Assembly (NCBI GenBank): GCA_028291485.1
Contig: JAQGHZ010000578.1
Location: 1-5,459, forward strand
Source: Rubritepida sp.
GTDB taxonomy: Bacteria; Pseudomonadota; Alphaproteobacteria; Acetobacterales; Acetobacteraceae
Reading direction: 5' to 3'
DNA: 5,459 bases
The notes under the pieces were generated by a model. The model was not told the DNA's origin. It searched no databases and saw only the letters and a list, made by a program, of their open reading frames with translations. How positions within the stretch are numbered: position 1 is the stretch's first letter; the number at the start of each line of letters is the position of its first letter. A program made the position numbers and the translations under genes. Positions 1 through 5,186 of this stretch are shown here, piece by piece.

Positions 1-92
1 ATGCGGTGGGGATACCCCGTATCCTCGATCAGCACGCCGTCCCGATCCAGGAAGGCGCAGGGGCGCCCCATGGGAGAGGGTAAGGTCGTCAT
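1..92 (-). CDS. HAD-family phosphatase, GmhB / histidinol-phosphatase type (5' part only)
   Basis: Reading the minus strand from the ATG at 92-90 gives 30 codons that run off the left edge of the window. The peptide contains AFLDRDGVLIEDTGYPHR. DRDG matches motif I of the HAD superfamily, with D16 as the expected nucleophile and D18 as the general acid/base, and the following GYPHR resembles heptose-bisphosphate phosphatase (GmhB). The N-terminal domain of bifunctional enterobacterial HisB, a histidinol-phosphate phosphatase, belongs to the same HAD subgroup, so either dephosphorylation role is possible. The start at 92 was chosen because it is the first in-frame ATG and has a GAGAG stretch upstream. 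A second in-frame Met (codon 8, 71-69) lies closer to the conserved domain and is an alternative. The gene is divergent from hisB. The family call is fairly secure from motif I; the substrate cannot be decided from 30 residues. Confidence 0.75.
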   Translation of the reverse strand, partial: MTTLPSPMGRPCAFLDRDGVLIEDTGYPHR

Positions 93-229
93 GTCCGTCT
101 CTCGTTCATCTGGGCCGACCCTAGCTTTTGCCCCGCGGATTGGCGATGTCCGGTTGCCGCCGGAGGCTGCTACGCTCACGAGGCGGGCAGCGCTGGCCTT
201 CCGCCCCCGGTCGGATTAGAGGAGCGCCC
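93..229. promoter_or_regulatory. Divergent intergenic region between the HAD phosphatase and hisB
   Basis: This 137-nt region separates two divergent genes, so it should carry the promoters for both and is the natural place for the main his operon promoter. I see no convincing -35/-10 pair on either strand. A short inverted repeat, TCCGG at 149-153 and CCGGA at 160-164 with a 6-nt loop, could form a 5-bp hairpin in the hisB leader. There is no histidine-codon-rich leader peptide, so classical his attenuation of the enterobacterial type is not supported. Confidence 0.45.
218..224 (+). promoter_or_regulatory. hisB ribosome binding site
   Basis: AGAGGAG lies five bases before the ATG at 230 and is a strong Shine-Dalgarno match. 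It fixes the hisB start at 230. The frame is open further upstream to an ATG at 128, but a start there would add 34 residues unlike any HisB. Confidence 0.85.
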
Positions 230-841
230 ATGCAGACCGCCGCCACCCCCCGCCGCGCCGAAATCACCCGCCGGACCGCCGAGACCGACATCCAGGCGCG
301 CCTCTTCCTGGACGGCACCGGCAAGGCCGCGATCGCGACGGGCATCGGCTTCCTCGACCACATGCTGCACGCGCTGACGCGCCACGCGCTGCTGGACCTG
401 GAGCTGAGCGCCAAGGGCGACCTCCACATCGACTTCCACCACACGGCCGAGGATTGCGGCATCGTGCTCGGCCAGGCGCTGAAATCGGCGCTGGGCGAGA
501 AGCGCGGCATCGCCCGTTTCGGCCATTGCCTGCTGCCGATGGACGAGGCGCTGGCCGAATGCGCCCTCGACATCTCGGGCCGCCCCTTCCTCGCCTGGAG
601 CGTGACCTTCCCGCGCGACAAGGTCGGCGAGATGGACACCGAGCTCTTCGAGGAGTTTTTCCGGGCCCTGGTGATGAACGCCGGCCTGACCTGCCACATC
701 ACGATGAAGGCCGGCACCAACGCGCACCACATCGCCGAGGCCTGCTTCAAGGGCTTCGCGCGGGCACTGCGCATGGCGATCGAGATGGACCCCCGCACCG
801 CCGGCGCCATCCCCTCCACCAAGGGCGTGCTGGAGGGCTGA
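230..841 (+). CDS. hisB: Imidazoleglycerol-phosphate dehydratase (monofunctional HisB)
   Basis: The 203-residue protein converts D-erythro-imidazole glycerol phosphate to imidazole acetol phosphate, a cytoplasmic, manganese-dependent step of histidine synthesis. The family hallmarks are all present: FLDHML at 41-46, the metal-binding DFHHTAED at 68-75, MDEAL at 104-108, NAHHIAEACFK at 164-174, and the C-terminal PSTKG at 195-199. The two HH pairs and nearby glutamates form the di-manganese site in known structures. The length matches monofunctional IGPD (about 195-205 residues). The N-terminal HAD phosphatase domain of the enterobacterial fusion is absent, which makes the divergent HAD gene next door notable. 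The stop TGA shares its final A with the ATG of the next gene, so translation is probably coupled. Identity is certain in practice. Confidence 0.98.
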   Translation: MQTAATPRRAEITRRTAETDIQARLFLDGTGKAAIATGIGFLDHMLHALTRHALLDLELSAKGDLHIDFHHTAEDCGIVLGQALKSALGEKRGIARFGHCLLPMDEALAECALDISGRPFLAWSVTFPRDKVGEMDTELFEEFFRALVMNAGLTCHITMKAGTNAHHIAEACFKGFARALRMAIEMDPRTAGAIPSTKGVLEG

Positions 842-1227
842 TGCGGAGCTGGACCATCCACCTGCCCCCGCCGGGCATCCAGCGCCAGCCGGCGGTGCTG
901 ATCCCGGAAGGCTTCAGCTTCTGGGCCTTCCTCTTCGGGCCGCTTTGGCTGTTCCGGCACCGCTGCTGGCTCGCCGGGGGGATCGCGCTCGTGGCCTTCG
1001 CGCTCGCCAGCCAGGCGCCGGCACCCTTCGACGCGGCCCTGTCCCTCGCCCTGGCGCTGCTCCTCGGCTTCCACGGCCAGGACCTGCGCCGCTGGACGCT
1101 GGAGCGCCGCGACATGCCGGCGAGCCATATCGTGCTCGGCCGCGACGAGGATTCCGCGCTGCTGCGCGCAACCTCGCTCGACCACGTGCTGCTGCGCATC
1201 TTCGCGGCGCGGGTGAGTGGCCGCTGA
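841..1227 (+). CDS. DUF2628-type small membrane protein
   Basis: The 128-residue protein has PEGFSFWAFLFGPLWLF at 22-38, the aromatic-rich signature I associate with DUF2628 proteins. Two likely membrane segments follow: about 43-58 (WLAGGIALVAFA) and about 64-78 (alanine/leucine-rich, ending LLGFHG). A charged segment comes next (RRWTLERRD, 83-91), then a soluble C-terminal tail of about 37 residues. The function of this family is unknown to me, and no catalytic motif is visible. The ATG at 841 overlaps the hisB stop by one base and is preceded by GGAGG at 832-836. The gene's own stop overlaps the hisH start by one base. It is therefore locked into the his operon between hisB and hisH. A membrane protein among soluble biosynthetic enzymes may be a passenger, or could anchor or support transport. 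The family call is by pattern recognition; a his-related role is only inferred from context. Confidence 0.8.
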   Translation: MRSWTIHLPPPGIQRQPAVLIPEGFSFWAFLFGPLWLFRHRCWLAGGIALVAFALASQAPAPFDAALSLALALLLGFHGQDLRRWTLERRDMPASHIVLGRDEDSALLRATSLDHVLLRIFAARVSGR

Positions 1228-1886
1228 TGCGTGTAGCACTGATTGATCCCGGCTCGGGCAATCTCGCCTCCGTGCGGCGCGCGCTGGAACGCGCGTCCGA
1301 CGGGCCGATCGTGGTGGAGATCGCCCGTGAGCCTGGGGCGCTGATCGAGGCAGACCGCATCGTTCTCCCCGGCCAGGGCGCCTTCGCCGCCTGCCGCGCC
1401 GGGCTCGACGCGCTGGAGGGCATGGTCGCCGCCCTCCACGAGCAGGTGCAGGTCCGGAAGAAGCCCTTCCTCGGCATCTGCGTGGGCCTGCAGCTGCTGG
1501 CCGAACGCGGGCTGGAGCATGGCGTCACCCCCGGCCTCGCCTGGCTGCCCGGCGAGGTCGCCGAGATGGACCCGCATGATGCCGAGGGCCGCGCCCTGCC
1601 GCTGCCGCAGATGGGCTGGAACACGCTGGACTTCGTCCCGGGCTCCCATCCGATCCTGGAGGGCCTGCTTCCCGGCGACAGCGCCTATTTCGTCCATTCC
1701 TACGCCTGGCGCGGCGGCACGCCCTCCGACCTGCTGGCCACCACGGATTACGGCGGCCCGGTCCCGGCCATCCTCGGCCGCGGCAACGTGGTCGGCACGC
1801 AATTCCACGTCGAGAAGAGCGCCGATGTCGGCCTGCGCCTCGTCCGCAACTTCCTGAGCTGGACTCCTCGGAGGGACGAGGCATGA
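1227..1886 (+). CDS. hisH: Imidazole glycerol phosphate synthase, glutamine amidotransferase subunit HisH
   Basis: The 219-residue class I glutamine amidotransferase releases ammonia from glutamine and passes it to HisF through the HisF barrel. The catalytic triad is visible: C85 in GICVGLQLL, and H194 and E196 in TQFHVEKS. Other family motifs are the N-terminal DPGSGNLASV (7-16), PGQGAF (48-53), PQMGWN (127-132) and YFVHSY (154-159). The start is the ATG at 1227, which overlaps the preceding stop by one base and puts IDPGSGN at the usual distance from Met. The frame is open further upstream, but only inside the DUF2628 gene. No strong Shine-Dalgarno is present, so initiation probably depends on coupling. 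Its partner hisF lies two genes beyond hisA, and the proteins would assemble as a HisH-HisF heterodimer. Length and motifs are standard. Confidence 0.98.
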   Translation: MRVALIDPGSGNLASVRRALERASDGPIVVEIAREPGALIEADRIVLPGQGAFAACRAGLDALEGMVAALHEQVQVRKKPFLGICVGLQLLAERGLEHGVTPGLAWLPGEVAEMDPHDAEGRALPLPQMGWNTLDFVPGSHPILEGLLPGDSAYFVHSYAWRGGTPSDLLATTDYGGPVPAILGRGNVVGTQFHVEKSADVGLRLVRNFLSWTPRRDEA

Positions 1887-2473
1887 AATCCGATCCCTCC
1901 GTCGTGCACCAGCTGGCCATCGAGCGCGTCGACACGCTCGACCCGCACGACCTCGCCGGCCTCTGCGAAGCCACCAACGCCGCCATCGTGGAGGGCGGTG
2001 GCTTCGGCTGGCTGGAGGCGCAGAGCCGTACCGCGCTGGAGCGCCATTTCCGCGGCGTCCTGCTGGTGCCCGAGCGCGAGCTCTTCGTCGCCAAGCTGGA
2101 CGGCGAAGTGGTGGGCAGCGCGCAGATGGTCCGCCCACCGCGCAACAACGAGGCGCAGGGCTTCTCCGCGACCCTCACCCACGCCTTCATCGCGCCCTAT
2201 GCGCGCGGCTTCGGCCTGGCGCGGCTGCTCATCCGGAAGATCGAGGAGCGCGCGGCCGGCCTCGGCACCCGGGTGCTGAACCTCGACGTCCGCGCCACGC
2301 AGACCACCGCCATCTCGCTCTTCGAGGGGCTGGGCTACGTGCGCTGGGGCACCCACCCCGCCTATGCGCGGGTGAATGGCGAGACGGTCGCGGGGTATTA
2401 TTATTACCGCGTCATCGAGGTCCCGCACGGCCGCAGCTCCGCCGAGGCGCTGGGCGACTTCAAAGGTAATTGA
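1883..2473 (+). CDS. GNAT-family N-acetyltransferase (first of two in the operon)
   Basis: The 196-residue protein has a GNAT acetyl-CoA fold signature. A beta strand HAFIAPYAR (100-108) leads into RGFGLARLL (108-116), the pyrophosphate-binding motif A of the Q/R-x-x-G-x-G/A type, with Ala in the last position. NLDVRATQTTAISLFEGLGY (133-152) is the typical motif B strand and helix. A region rich in tyrosine (GYYYYRVIEV, 171-180) forms the last strand. The N-terminal 60 residues and C-terminal 15 are not recognisable. The acceptor substrate cannot be read from the sequence; small molecules, amino acids and protein N-termini are all possible. The ATG at 1883 overlaps the hisH stop by four bases (ATGA) and has GGAGG at 1870-1874 with an 8-nt spacer, so it is well translated and tied to hisH. 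Base composition matches its neighbours, which gives no sign of recent transfer. Confidence 0.85.
   Translation: MKSDPSVVHQLAIERVDTLDPHDLAGLCEATNAAIVEGGGFGWLEAQSRTALERHFRGVLLVPERELFVAKLDGEVVGSAQMVRPPRNNEAQGFSATLTHAFIAPYARGFGLARLLIRKIEERAAGLGTRVLNLDVRATQTTAISLFEGLGYVRWGTHPAYARVNGETVAGYYYYRVIEVPHGRSSAEALGDFKGN
2462..2466 (+). promoter_or_regulatory. Probable hisA ribosome binding site
   Basis: AAAGG lies nine bases before the GTG at 2476 but only three before the TTG at 2470. The spacing favours GTG as the hisA start. The TTG would instead give a 4-nt overlap (TTGA) with the preceding stop, the same geometry seen at two other junctions in this operon, so the choice is not final. Confidence 0.5.
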
Positions 2474-2475
2474 TT

Positions 2476-3213
2476 GTGGCTGGCTTCACCCTCTACCCCG
2501 CCATCGACCTGAAGCAGGGCCACGTCGTGCGCCTGAAGCGCGGCGACATGGCGCAGGCCACGGTCTATGCCGAAGATCCCGGCGAGCAGGCCCGCGCCTT
2601 CGCGGCGCAGGGCTTTTCCTGGCTGCACGTCGTCGACCTGGACGGCGCCTTCGCCGGCCAGCCGGCCAACGCCGAGGCGGTCGCGCGCATCCTGGCCGCC
2701 TCGTCGCTGCCCGTGCAGCTCGGGGGCGGCATCCGCAACATGGCGACGGTCGAGGCCTGGCTCGCGGGCGGCGTCACGCGGGTCATCCTCGGCTCCGCCG
2801 CCGTGAAGAACCCGGTCTTCGTGCGCGAGGCCTGCCGCGAGCATCCGGGCTGCATCGTCGTCGGCATCGACGCCCGCGGCGGCATGGTGGCCACCGAAGG
2901 TTGGGCCGAGACCAGCACCCTGCCCGCGCGCGACCTCGCCCTGCGCTTCGAGGATGCCGGCGCCGCGGCCATCATCTACACCGACATCGACCGCGACGGC
3001 ATGCTGGGCGGCGTCAACGTCGAGGCGACGCGCGAGCTGGCACGGGAGCTGATGACCCCCGTGATCGCCTCGGGCGGCGTCGCCTCGCTGGACGATCTCG
3101 TGGCGCTGAAGGCGGCGCATGAGGACGGCATCGAGGGCACCATCCTCGGTCGCGCGCTGTACGACGGCCGGATAGACCCCGCCGCGGCGCTGAAGCTCGC
3201 GGCCGGGCCGTGA
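2476..3213 (+). CDS. hisA: ProFAR isomerase HisA (phosphoribosylformimino-AICAR ribotide isomerase)
   Basis: The 245-residue (beta/alpha)8 barrel catalyses the Amadori rearrangement of ProFAR to PRFAR, which is the substrate of HisH-HisF. Catalytic residues are visible: D11 in PAIDL and D132 in GIDARGG, with T169 in IYTDIDRDG. The phosphate-binding loops are LGGGIR (82-87), ASGGVAS (198-204) and LGRALY (224-229). W143 in EGWAET is typical of true HisA. The start is uncertain: GTG at 2476 has better Shine-Dalgarno spacing and gives the usual short lead before LYPAID, while TTG at 2470 would add two residues. The preceding GNAT gene ends at 2473. The stop overlaps the GTG of the following GNAT gene by four bases. 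Nothing suggests the dual HisA/TrpF enzyme PriA of actinobacteria, although specificity was not tested by alignment. Confidence 0.97.
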   Translation: MAGFTLYPAIDLKQGHVVRLKRGDMAQATVYAEDPGEQARAFAAQGFSWLHVVDLDGAFAGQPANAEAVARILAASSLPVQLGGGIRNMATVEAWLAGGVTRVILGSAAVKNPVFVREACREHPGCIVVGIDARGGMVATEGWAETSTLPARDLALRFEDAGAAAIIYTDIDRDGMLGGVNVEATRELARELMTPVIASGGVASLDDLVALKAAHEDGIEGTILGRALYDGRIDPAAALKLAAGP

Positions 3214-3659
3214 CGGACGCGGTCCTCAGGTTGGCGCGTGCGGACGACCTGGCCGGAATCCAGGCGCTCTACCTTCACCTGAATGCCGAGGACCCGCCGG
3301 CCGAGGCCGACGAGGCCGGTCCCGCCTGGGACAGCCTGCTCAACTCCGGCCTGACCACCGTGCTGGTCGCCGAGATCGGCGGGCTGCTCGCCGCCTCCTG
3401 CACGCTCGTGGTCATCCCGAACATCTCGCGCGGCGCCAAGCCCTATGCCTTGATCGAGAATGTCGTGACCCATGCCGACCATCGCCGGACCGGGCTGGGC
3501 CACGCCGTCCTCGCCGCCGCGCTGGACCGCGCCTGGGACGCCGGCTGCTACAAGGTCATGCTGGCCACGGGCTCGAAGCAGGAGGGCACGCTCCGCTTCT
3601 ACGAAGGCGCCGGATTCGAGCGCGGCGGCAAGACCTTCTTCCAGATCCGGCGGCCCTGA
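3210..3659 (+). CDS. GNAT-family N-acetyltransferase (second of two in the operon)
   Basis: The 149-residue single-domain protein is a compact GNAT. ALIENVVTHADHRRTGLGHAV (80-100) contains the strand before motif A and the acetyl-CoA pyrophosphate loop RRTGLG (92-97). KVMLATGS (115-122) is the following strand. FYEGAGFE (130-137) is motif B, followed by a short final strand KTFFQIR. The N-terminal RLARADDLAGIQALY is also typical of the fold. The protein differs from the first GNAT in length and sequence, so the pair is not a recent tandem duplication. The start is a GTG that overlaps the hisA stop by four bases (GTGA). No good Shine-Dalgarno is present, which points to coupled translation. 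The substrate is unknown. This is the last gene of the tightly packed first block; a 126-nt gap follows. Confidence 0.87.
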   Translation: MTDAVLRLARADDLAGIQALYLHLNAEDPPAEADEAGPAWDSLLNSGLTTVLVAEIGGLLAASCTLVVIPNISRGAKPYALIENVVTHADHRRTGLGHAVLAAALDRAWDAGCYKVMLATGSKQEGTLRFYEGAGFERGGKTFFQIRRP

Positions 3660-3703
3660 CGCGTTCCAATTTGTCTGTCGTGGAAGCGACTCGAAAGCTT
3701 CCC

Positions 3704-3732
3704 TTGACCTTGTCACAAAAACTGCTCATTCG
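3704..3732 (+). promoter_or_regulatory. Possible promoter upstream of hisF
   Basis: TTGACC at 3704-3709 is a 5-of-6 match to the sigma-70 -35 box, but 17 bases later there is only a weak -10 (CATTCG at 3727-3732). The same place also fits a heat-shock-type (RpoH) arrangement: CTTGAC at 3703-3708, a 15-nt spacer, then GCTCATTC at 3724-3731, a partial match to CCCCATnT. The stretch 3661-3730 has 33 G+C in 70 bases (47%), far below the flanking genes, as expected for a promoter in a GC-rich genome. Which sigma factor, if any, acts here cannot be decided from the sequence. Confidence 0.35.
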
Positions 3733-3739
3733 CCGGTCC

Positions 3740-3761
3740 CCAGGCGCATGGGCGCGCCTGG
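3740..3761 (+). repeat. Perfect 8-bp hairpin in the hisF leader
   Basis: CCAGGCGC at 3740-3747 and GCGCCTGG at 3754-3761 are exact inverted repeats around a 6-nt loop (ATGGGC). The stem is almost all G-C pairs. It ends 24 nt before the preferred hisF start (3786) and directly abuts an alternative in-frame ATG at 3762. No run of T follows, so it is not a canonical intrinsic terminator. It could be a leader structure that affects hisF translation, or a stabilising structure at an mRNA boundary. Confidence 0.55.
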
Positions 3762-3785
3762 ATGTTCTTCGGAATTCATCCATCG

Positions 3786-4556
3786 ATGCTGGCGCTGCGC
3801 ATCATCCCCTGCCTGGACGTGAAGGACGGCCGCGTCGTCAAGGGCGTGAACTTCGTCGCCCTGCGCGATGCCGGCGATCCCGTCGAGCAGGCGCGCGCCT
3901 ATGACGCGCAGGGCGCCGACGAGGTCACCTTCCTCGACATCGGCGCCACCTTCGAGAACCGCGACACCATGTACGACGTAGTGTCCCGCACGGCGGCCGA
4001 GGTCTTCATTCCCCTCACCGTGGGCGGCGGCGTGCGCAGCGTCGAGGACATCCGCAAGCTGCTCCTCGCCGGCGCCGACAAGGCGAGCATCAACAGCGCG
4101 GCCGTCACCGACCCCGATCTCGTGAGTCGCGCCGCCGAAGCCTTCGGCAGCCAGTGCATCGTGGTGGCGGTGGACGCCAAGCGCGTCGCCGAGGGCCGGT
4201 GGGAAGTCTTCACCCATGGCGGCCGCCGCGAGACCGGGATCGACGCCGTGGACTGGGCGCGCCGCATGGCGGAGCTCGGCGCGGGCGAGATCCTGCTCAC
4301 CTCCATGGACCGCGACGGCACGAAGCAGGGCTTCGATCTCGAACTGCTGAAGCGCGTGGTCTCCGCGGTCCGCGTGCCGGTGGTCGCCTCGGGCGGCGTC
4401 GGCTCGCTGCAGCACTTCGTCGAGGGAGCGCAGGCCGGCGCGACCGGGCTCCTCGCGGCGAGCGTGTTTCATGACGGCGTCTTTCGCATCCAGCAGGCGA
4501 AGGACGCATTGGCCGCGGCGGGGCTTCCGGTCCGCCGCGTGCGGGAGATGGCGTGA
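3786..4556 (+). CDS. hisF: Imidazole glycerol phosphate synthase, cyclase subunit HisF
   Basis: The 256-residue (beta/alpha)8 barrel uses ammonia from HisH to convert PRFAR into imidazole glycerol phosphate and AICAR. The catalytic acids D11 (IPCLDVKDG) and D130 (VAVDAKR) fall at exactly the canonical HisF numbering. K19 (RVVKG), the phosphate loops VGGGVRS (79-85) and ASGGVGS (201-207), and SMDRDGTKQGFD (173-184) are all present. The segment after strand 2 reads DIGATFENRD (51-60), where the family usually has D-I-T/S-A-S. The start at 3786 was chosen because HisF proteins begin M-L-x-x-R-I-I-P-C-L-D. An in-frame ATG at 3762 would add MFFGIHPS, and neither start has a strong Shine-Dalgarno. 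The gene is separated from the upstream block by 126 nt and is directly abutted by hisE. Confidence 0.98.
   Translation: MLALRIIPCLDVKDGRVVKGVNFVALRDAGDPVEQARAYDAQGADEVTFLDIGATFENRDTMYDVVSRTAAEVFIPLTVGGGVRSVEDIRKLLLAGADKASINSAAVTDPDLVSRAAEAFGSQCIVVAVDAKRVAEGRWEVFTHGGRRETGIDAVDWARRMAELGAGEILLTSMDRDGTKQGFDLELLKRVVSAVRVPVVASGGVGSLQHFVEGAQAGATGLLAASVFHDGVFRIQQAKDALAAAGLPVRRVREMA
4543..4547 (+). promoter_or_regulatory. hisE ribosome binding site
   Basis: GGGAG lies nine bases before the ATG at 4557, inside the end of hisF. It supports translation from 4557 and so supports the unusual N-terminal extension of HisE being real protein rather than a mis-called start. Confidence 0.65.
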
Positions 4557-5105
4557 ATGGCCAAGGCAATCAAGAAGAAGTCCGCGGTGAAGGTGCCCAA
4601 GGCTAAGCCATTGAAGGCGAAGGCGAAGACGGCGAAGCTGCCCGTGCCCAAGAACATACCGGCCGCGAAGGGTCGGGTCCGCAAGGCCGTGTTGCTGGCC
4701 GAAGCCAAGCACCTCAAGCCGCTCGAACTGCCGCAGGACGGCGACGCAGCGGTGCTGGACCGGCTTTGGGCGACCATTGAAACCCGACGCACCTCCGCCG
4801 ACGCGTCGATCTCGCATTCCGCGCGTCTCATCGCGCGCGGCACGCCGAAGGTGGCGCAGAAGCTGGGCGAAGAGGCGGTCGAGCTCGTGATCGAGGCCGT
4901 GGGGCGCAACCGCGAGGCCACGATCGCCGAGTCCGCCGACGTGCTCTACCACCTGATGGTCCTGCTGGTGGATGCCGGTATCTCGCCCGGCGAGGTCTGG
5001 GCCGAATTGCGCCGCCGCGAGGGTATCTCGGGCATCGTGGAGAAGGCATCGCGAACCCGGCCCAAGGCGCTCATGGCCATCGCGCAGACGAGAAAGCTGC
5101 CCTGA
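4557..5105 (+). CDS. hisE: Phosphoribosyl-ATP pyrophosphohydrolase HisE with lysine-rich N-terminal extension
   Basis: HisE hydrolyses phosphoribosyl-ATP to phosphoribosyl-AMP and pyrophosphate, the second step of the pathway. The catalytic domain spans about 66-165. LWATIETRR (70-78) is followed by KLGEEAVELVIEA (102-114), then AESADVLYHLMVLL (124-137). Together these give the all-helical MazG-like metal site E105, E106, E109, E125 and D128. The short tail ends TRKLP. At 182 residues it is much longer than usual HisE (about 100-110). The extra part is residues 1 to about 60. It has 16 lysines in the first 54 residues, no acidic residue before E49, and Ala/Lys/Pro repeats such as KAKPLKAKAKTAK, like a histone-H1 tail. 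The start ATG directly follows the hisF stop. The alternative starts GTG 4689 and GTG 4752 would trim the extension but lack a comparable Shine-Dalgarno. The HisI cyclohydrolase domain is not fused here. Confidence 0.95.
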   Translation: MAKAIKKKSAVKVPKAKPLKAKAKTAKLPVPKNIPAAKGRVRKAVLLAEAKHLKPLELPQDGDAAVLDRLWATIETRRTSADASISHSARLIARGTPKVAQKLGEEAVELVIEAVGRNREATIAESADVLYHLMVLLVDAGISPGEVWAELRRREGISGIVEKASRTRPKALMAIAQTRKLP

Positions 5106-5112
5106 TTCGGCA

Positions 5113-5150
5113 GGCGCCTTCGGCGCTCCGCGCGCTTGGCTTCGCCGCGC
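5113..5150 (+). terminator. Two adjacent GC hairpins after hisE (possible transcript end)
   Basis: The first is a stem of GCGCC with GGCGC and loop TTC (5114-5126), extendable by one G-U pair to 5113-5127. The second pairs GGC at 5138-5140 with GCC at 5144-5146 across a TTC loop, and continues with GCGC (5132-5135) against GCGC (5147-5150) after a 2-nt bulge. They start 8 nt after the hisE stop, where a terminator would be expected. No T-tract follows either stem, so intrinsic termination is not established. They could instead protect the 3' end after Rho-dependent termination. Confidence 0.35.
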
Positions 5151-5186
5151 CACTCGTGCGCCATCCGTGCGGTCAGATGGGCGGCG

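Noticed and set aside
1..219. + strand open frame of 72 codons at the left edge
   Set aside because: It lies antisense to the HAD phosphatase start, whose DRDG motif is clear on the minus strand; the + strand product resembles nothing.
128..229. N-terminal extension of hisB to the ATG at 128
   Set aside because: The added residues are Arg/Gly-rich and unlike HisB, and a strong Shine-Dalgarno at 218-224 marks the start at 230.
93..229. Histidine attenuator leader peptide before hisB
   Set aside because: No short reading frame with a run of histidine codons and no terminator/antiterminator pair was found.
121..1239. 372-codon minus-strand open frame opposite hisB
   Set aside because: Antisense shadow of hisB and the DUF2628 gene; no motif and no plausible start signal.
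747..2138. 463-codon minus-strand open frame across the DUF2628 gene and hisH
   Set aside because: Shadow of genuine + strand genes; composition is Arg/Ala/Gly-rich without any recognisable domain.
3748..3822. Short upstream reading frame starting in the hairpin loop and overlapping the hisF start
   Set aside because: No Shine-Dalgarno and no recognisable composition; a chance frame across the gene start is the simpler explanation.
2476..4556. Sequence similarity between hisA and hisF as a sign of recent duplication
   Set aside because: HisA and HisF are ancient paralogous half-barrel duplications in nearly all organisms, so shared motifs such as IDRDG/MDRDG and ASGGV are expected.
3726..5153. 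475-codon minus-strand open frame antisense to hisF and hisE
   Set aside because: It covers two certain genes on the other strand, its product is low-complexity and Arg/His/Gly-rich with no motif, and long antisense frames are expected in GC-rich DNA.
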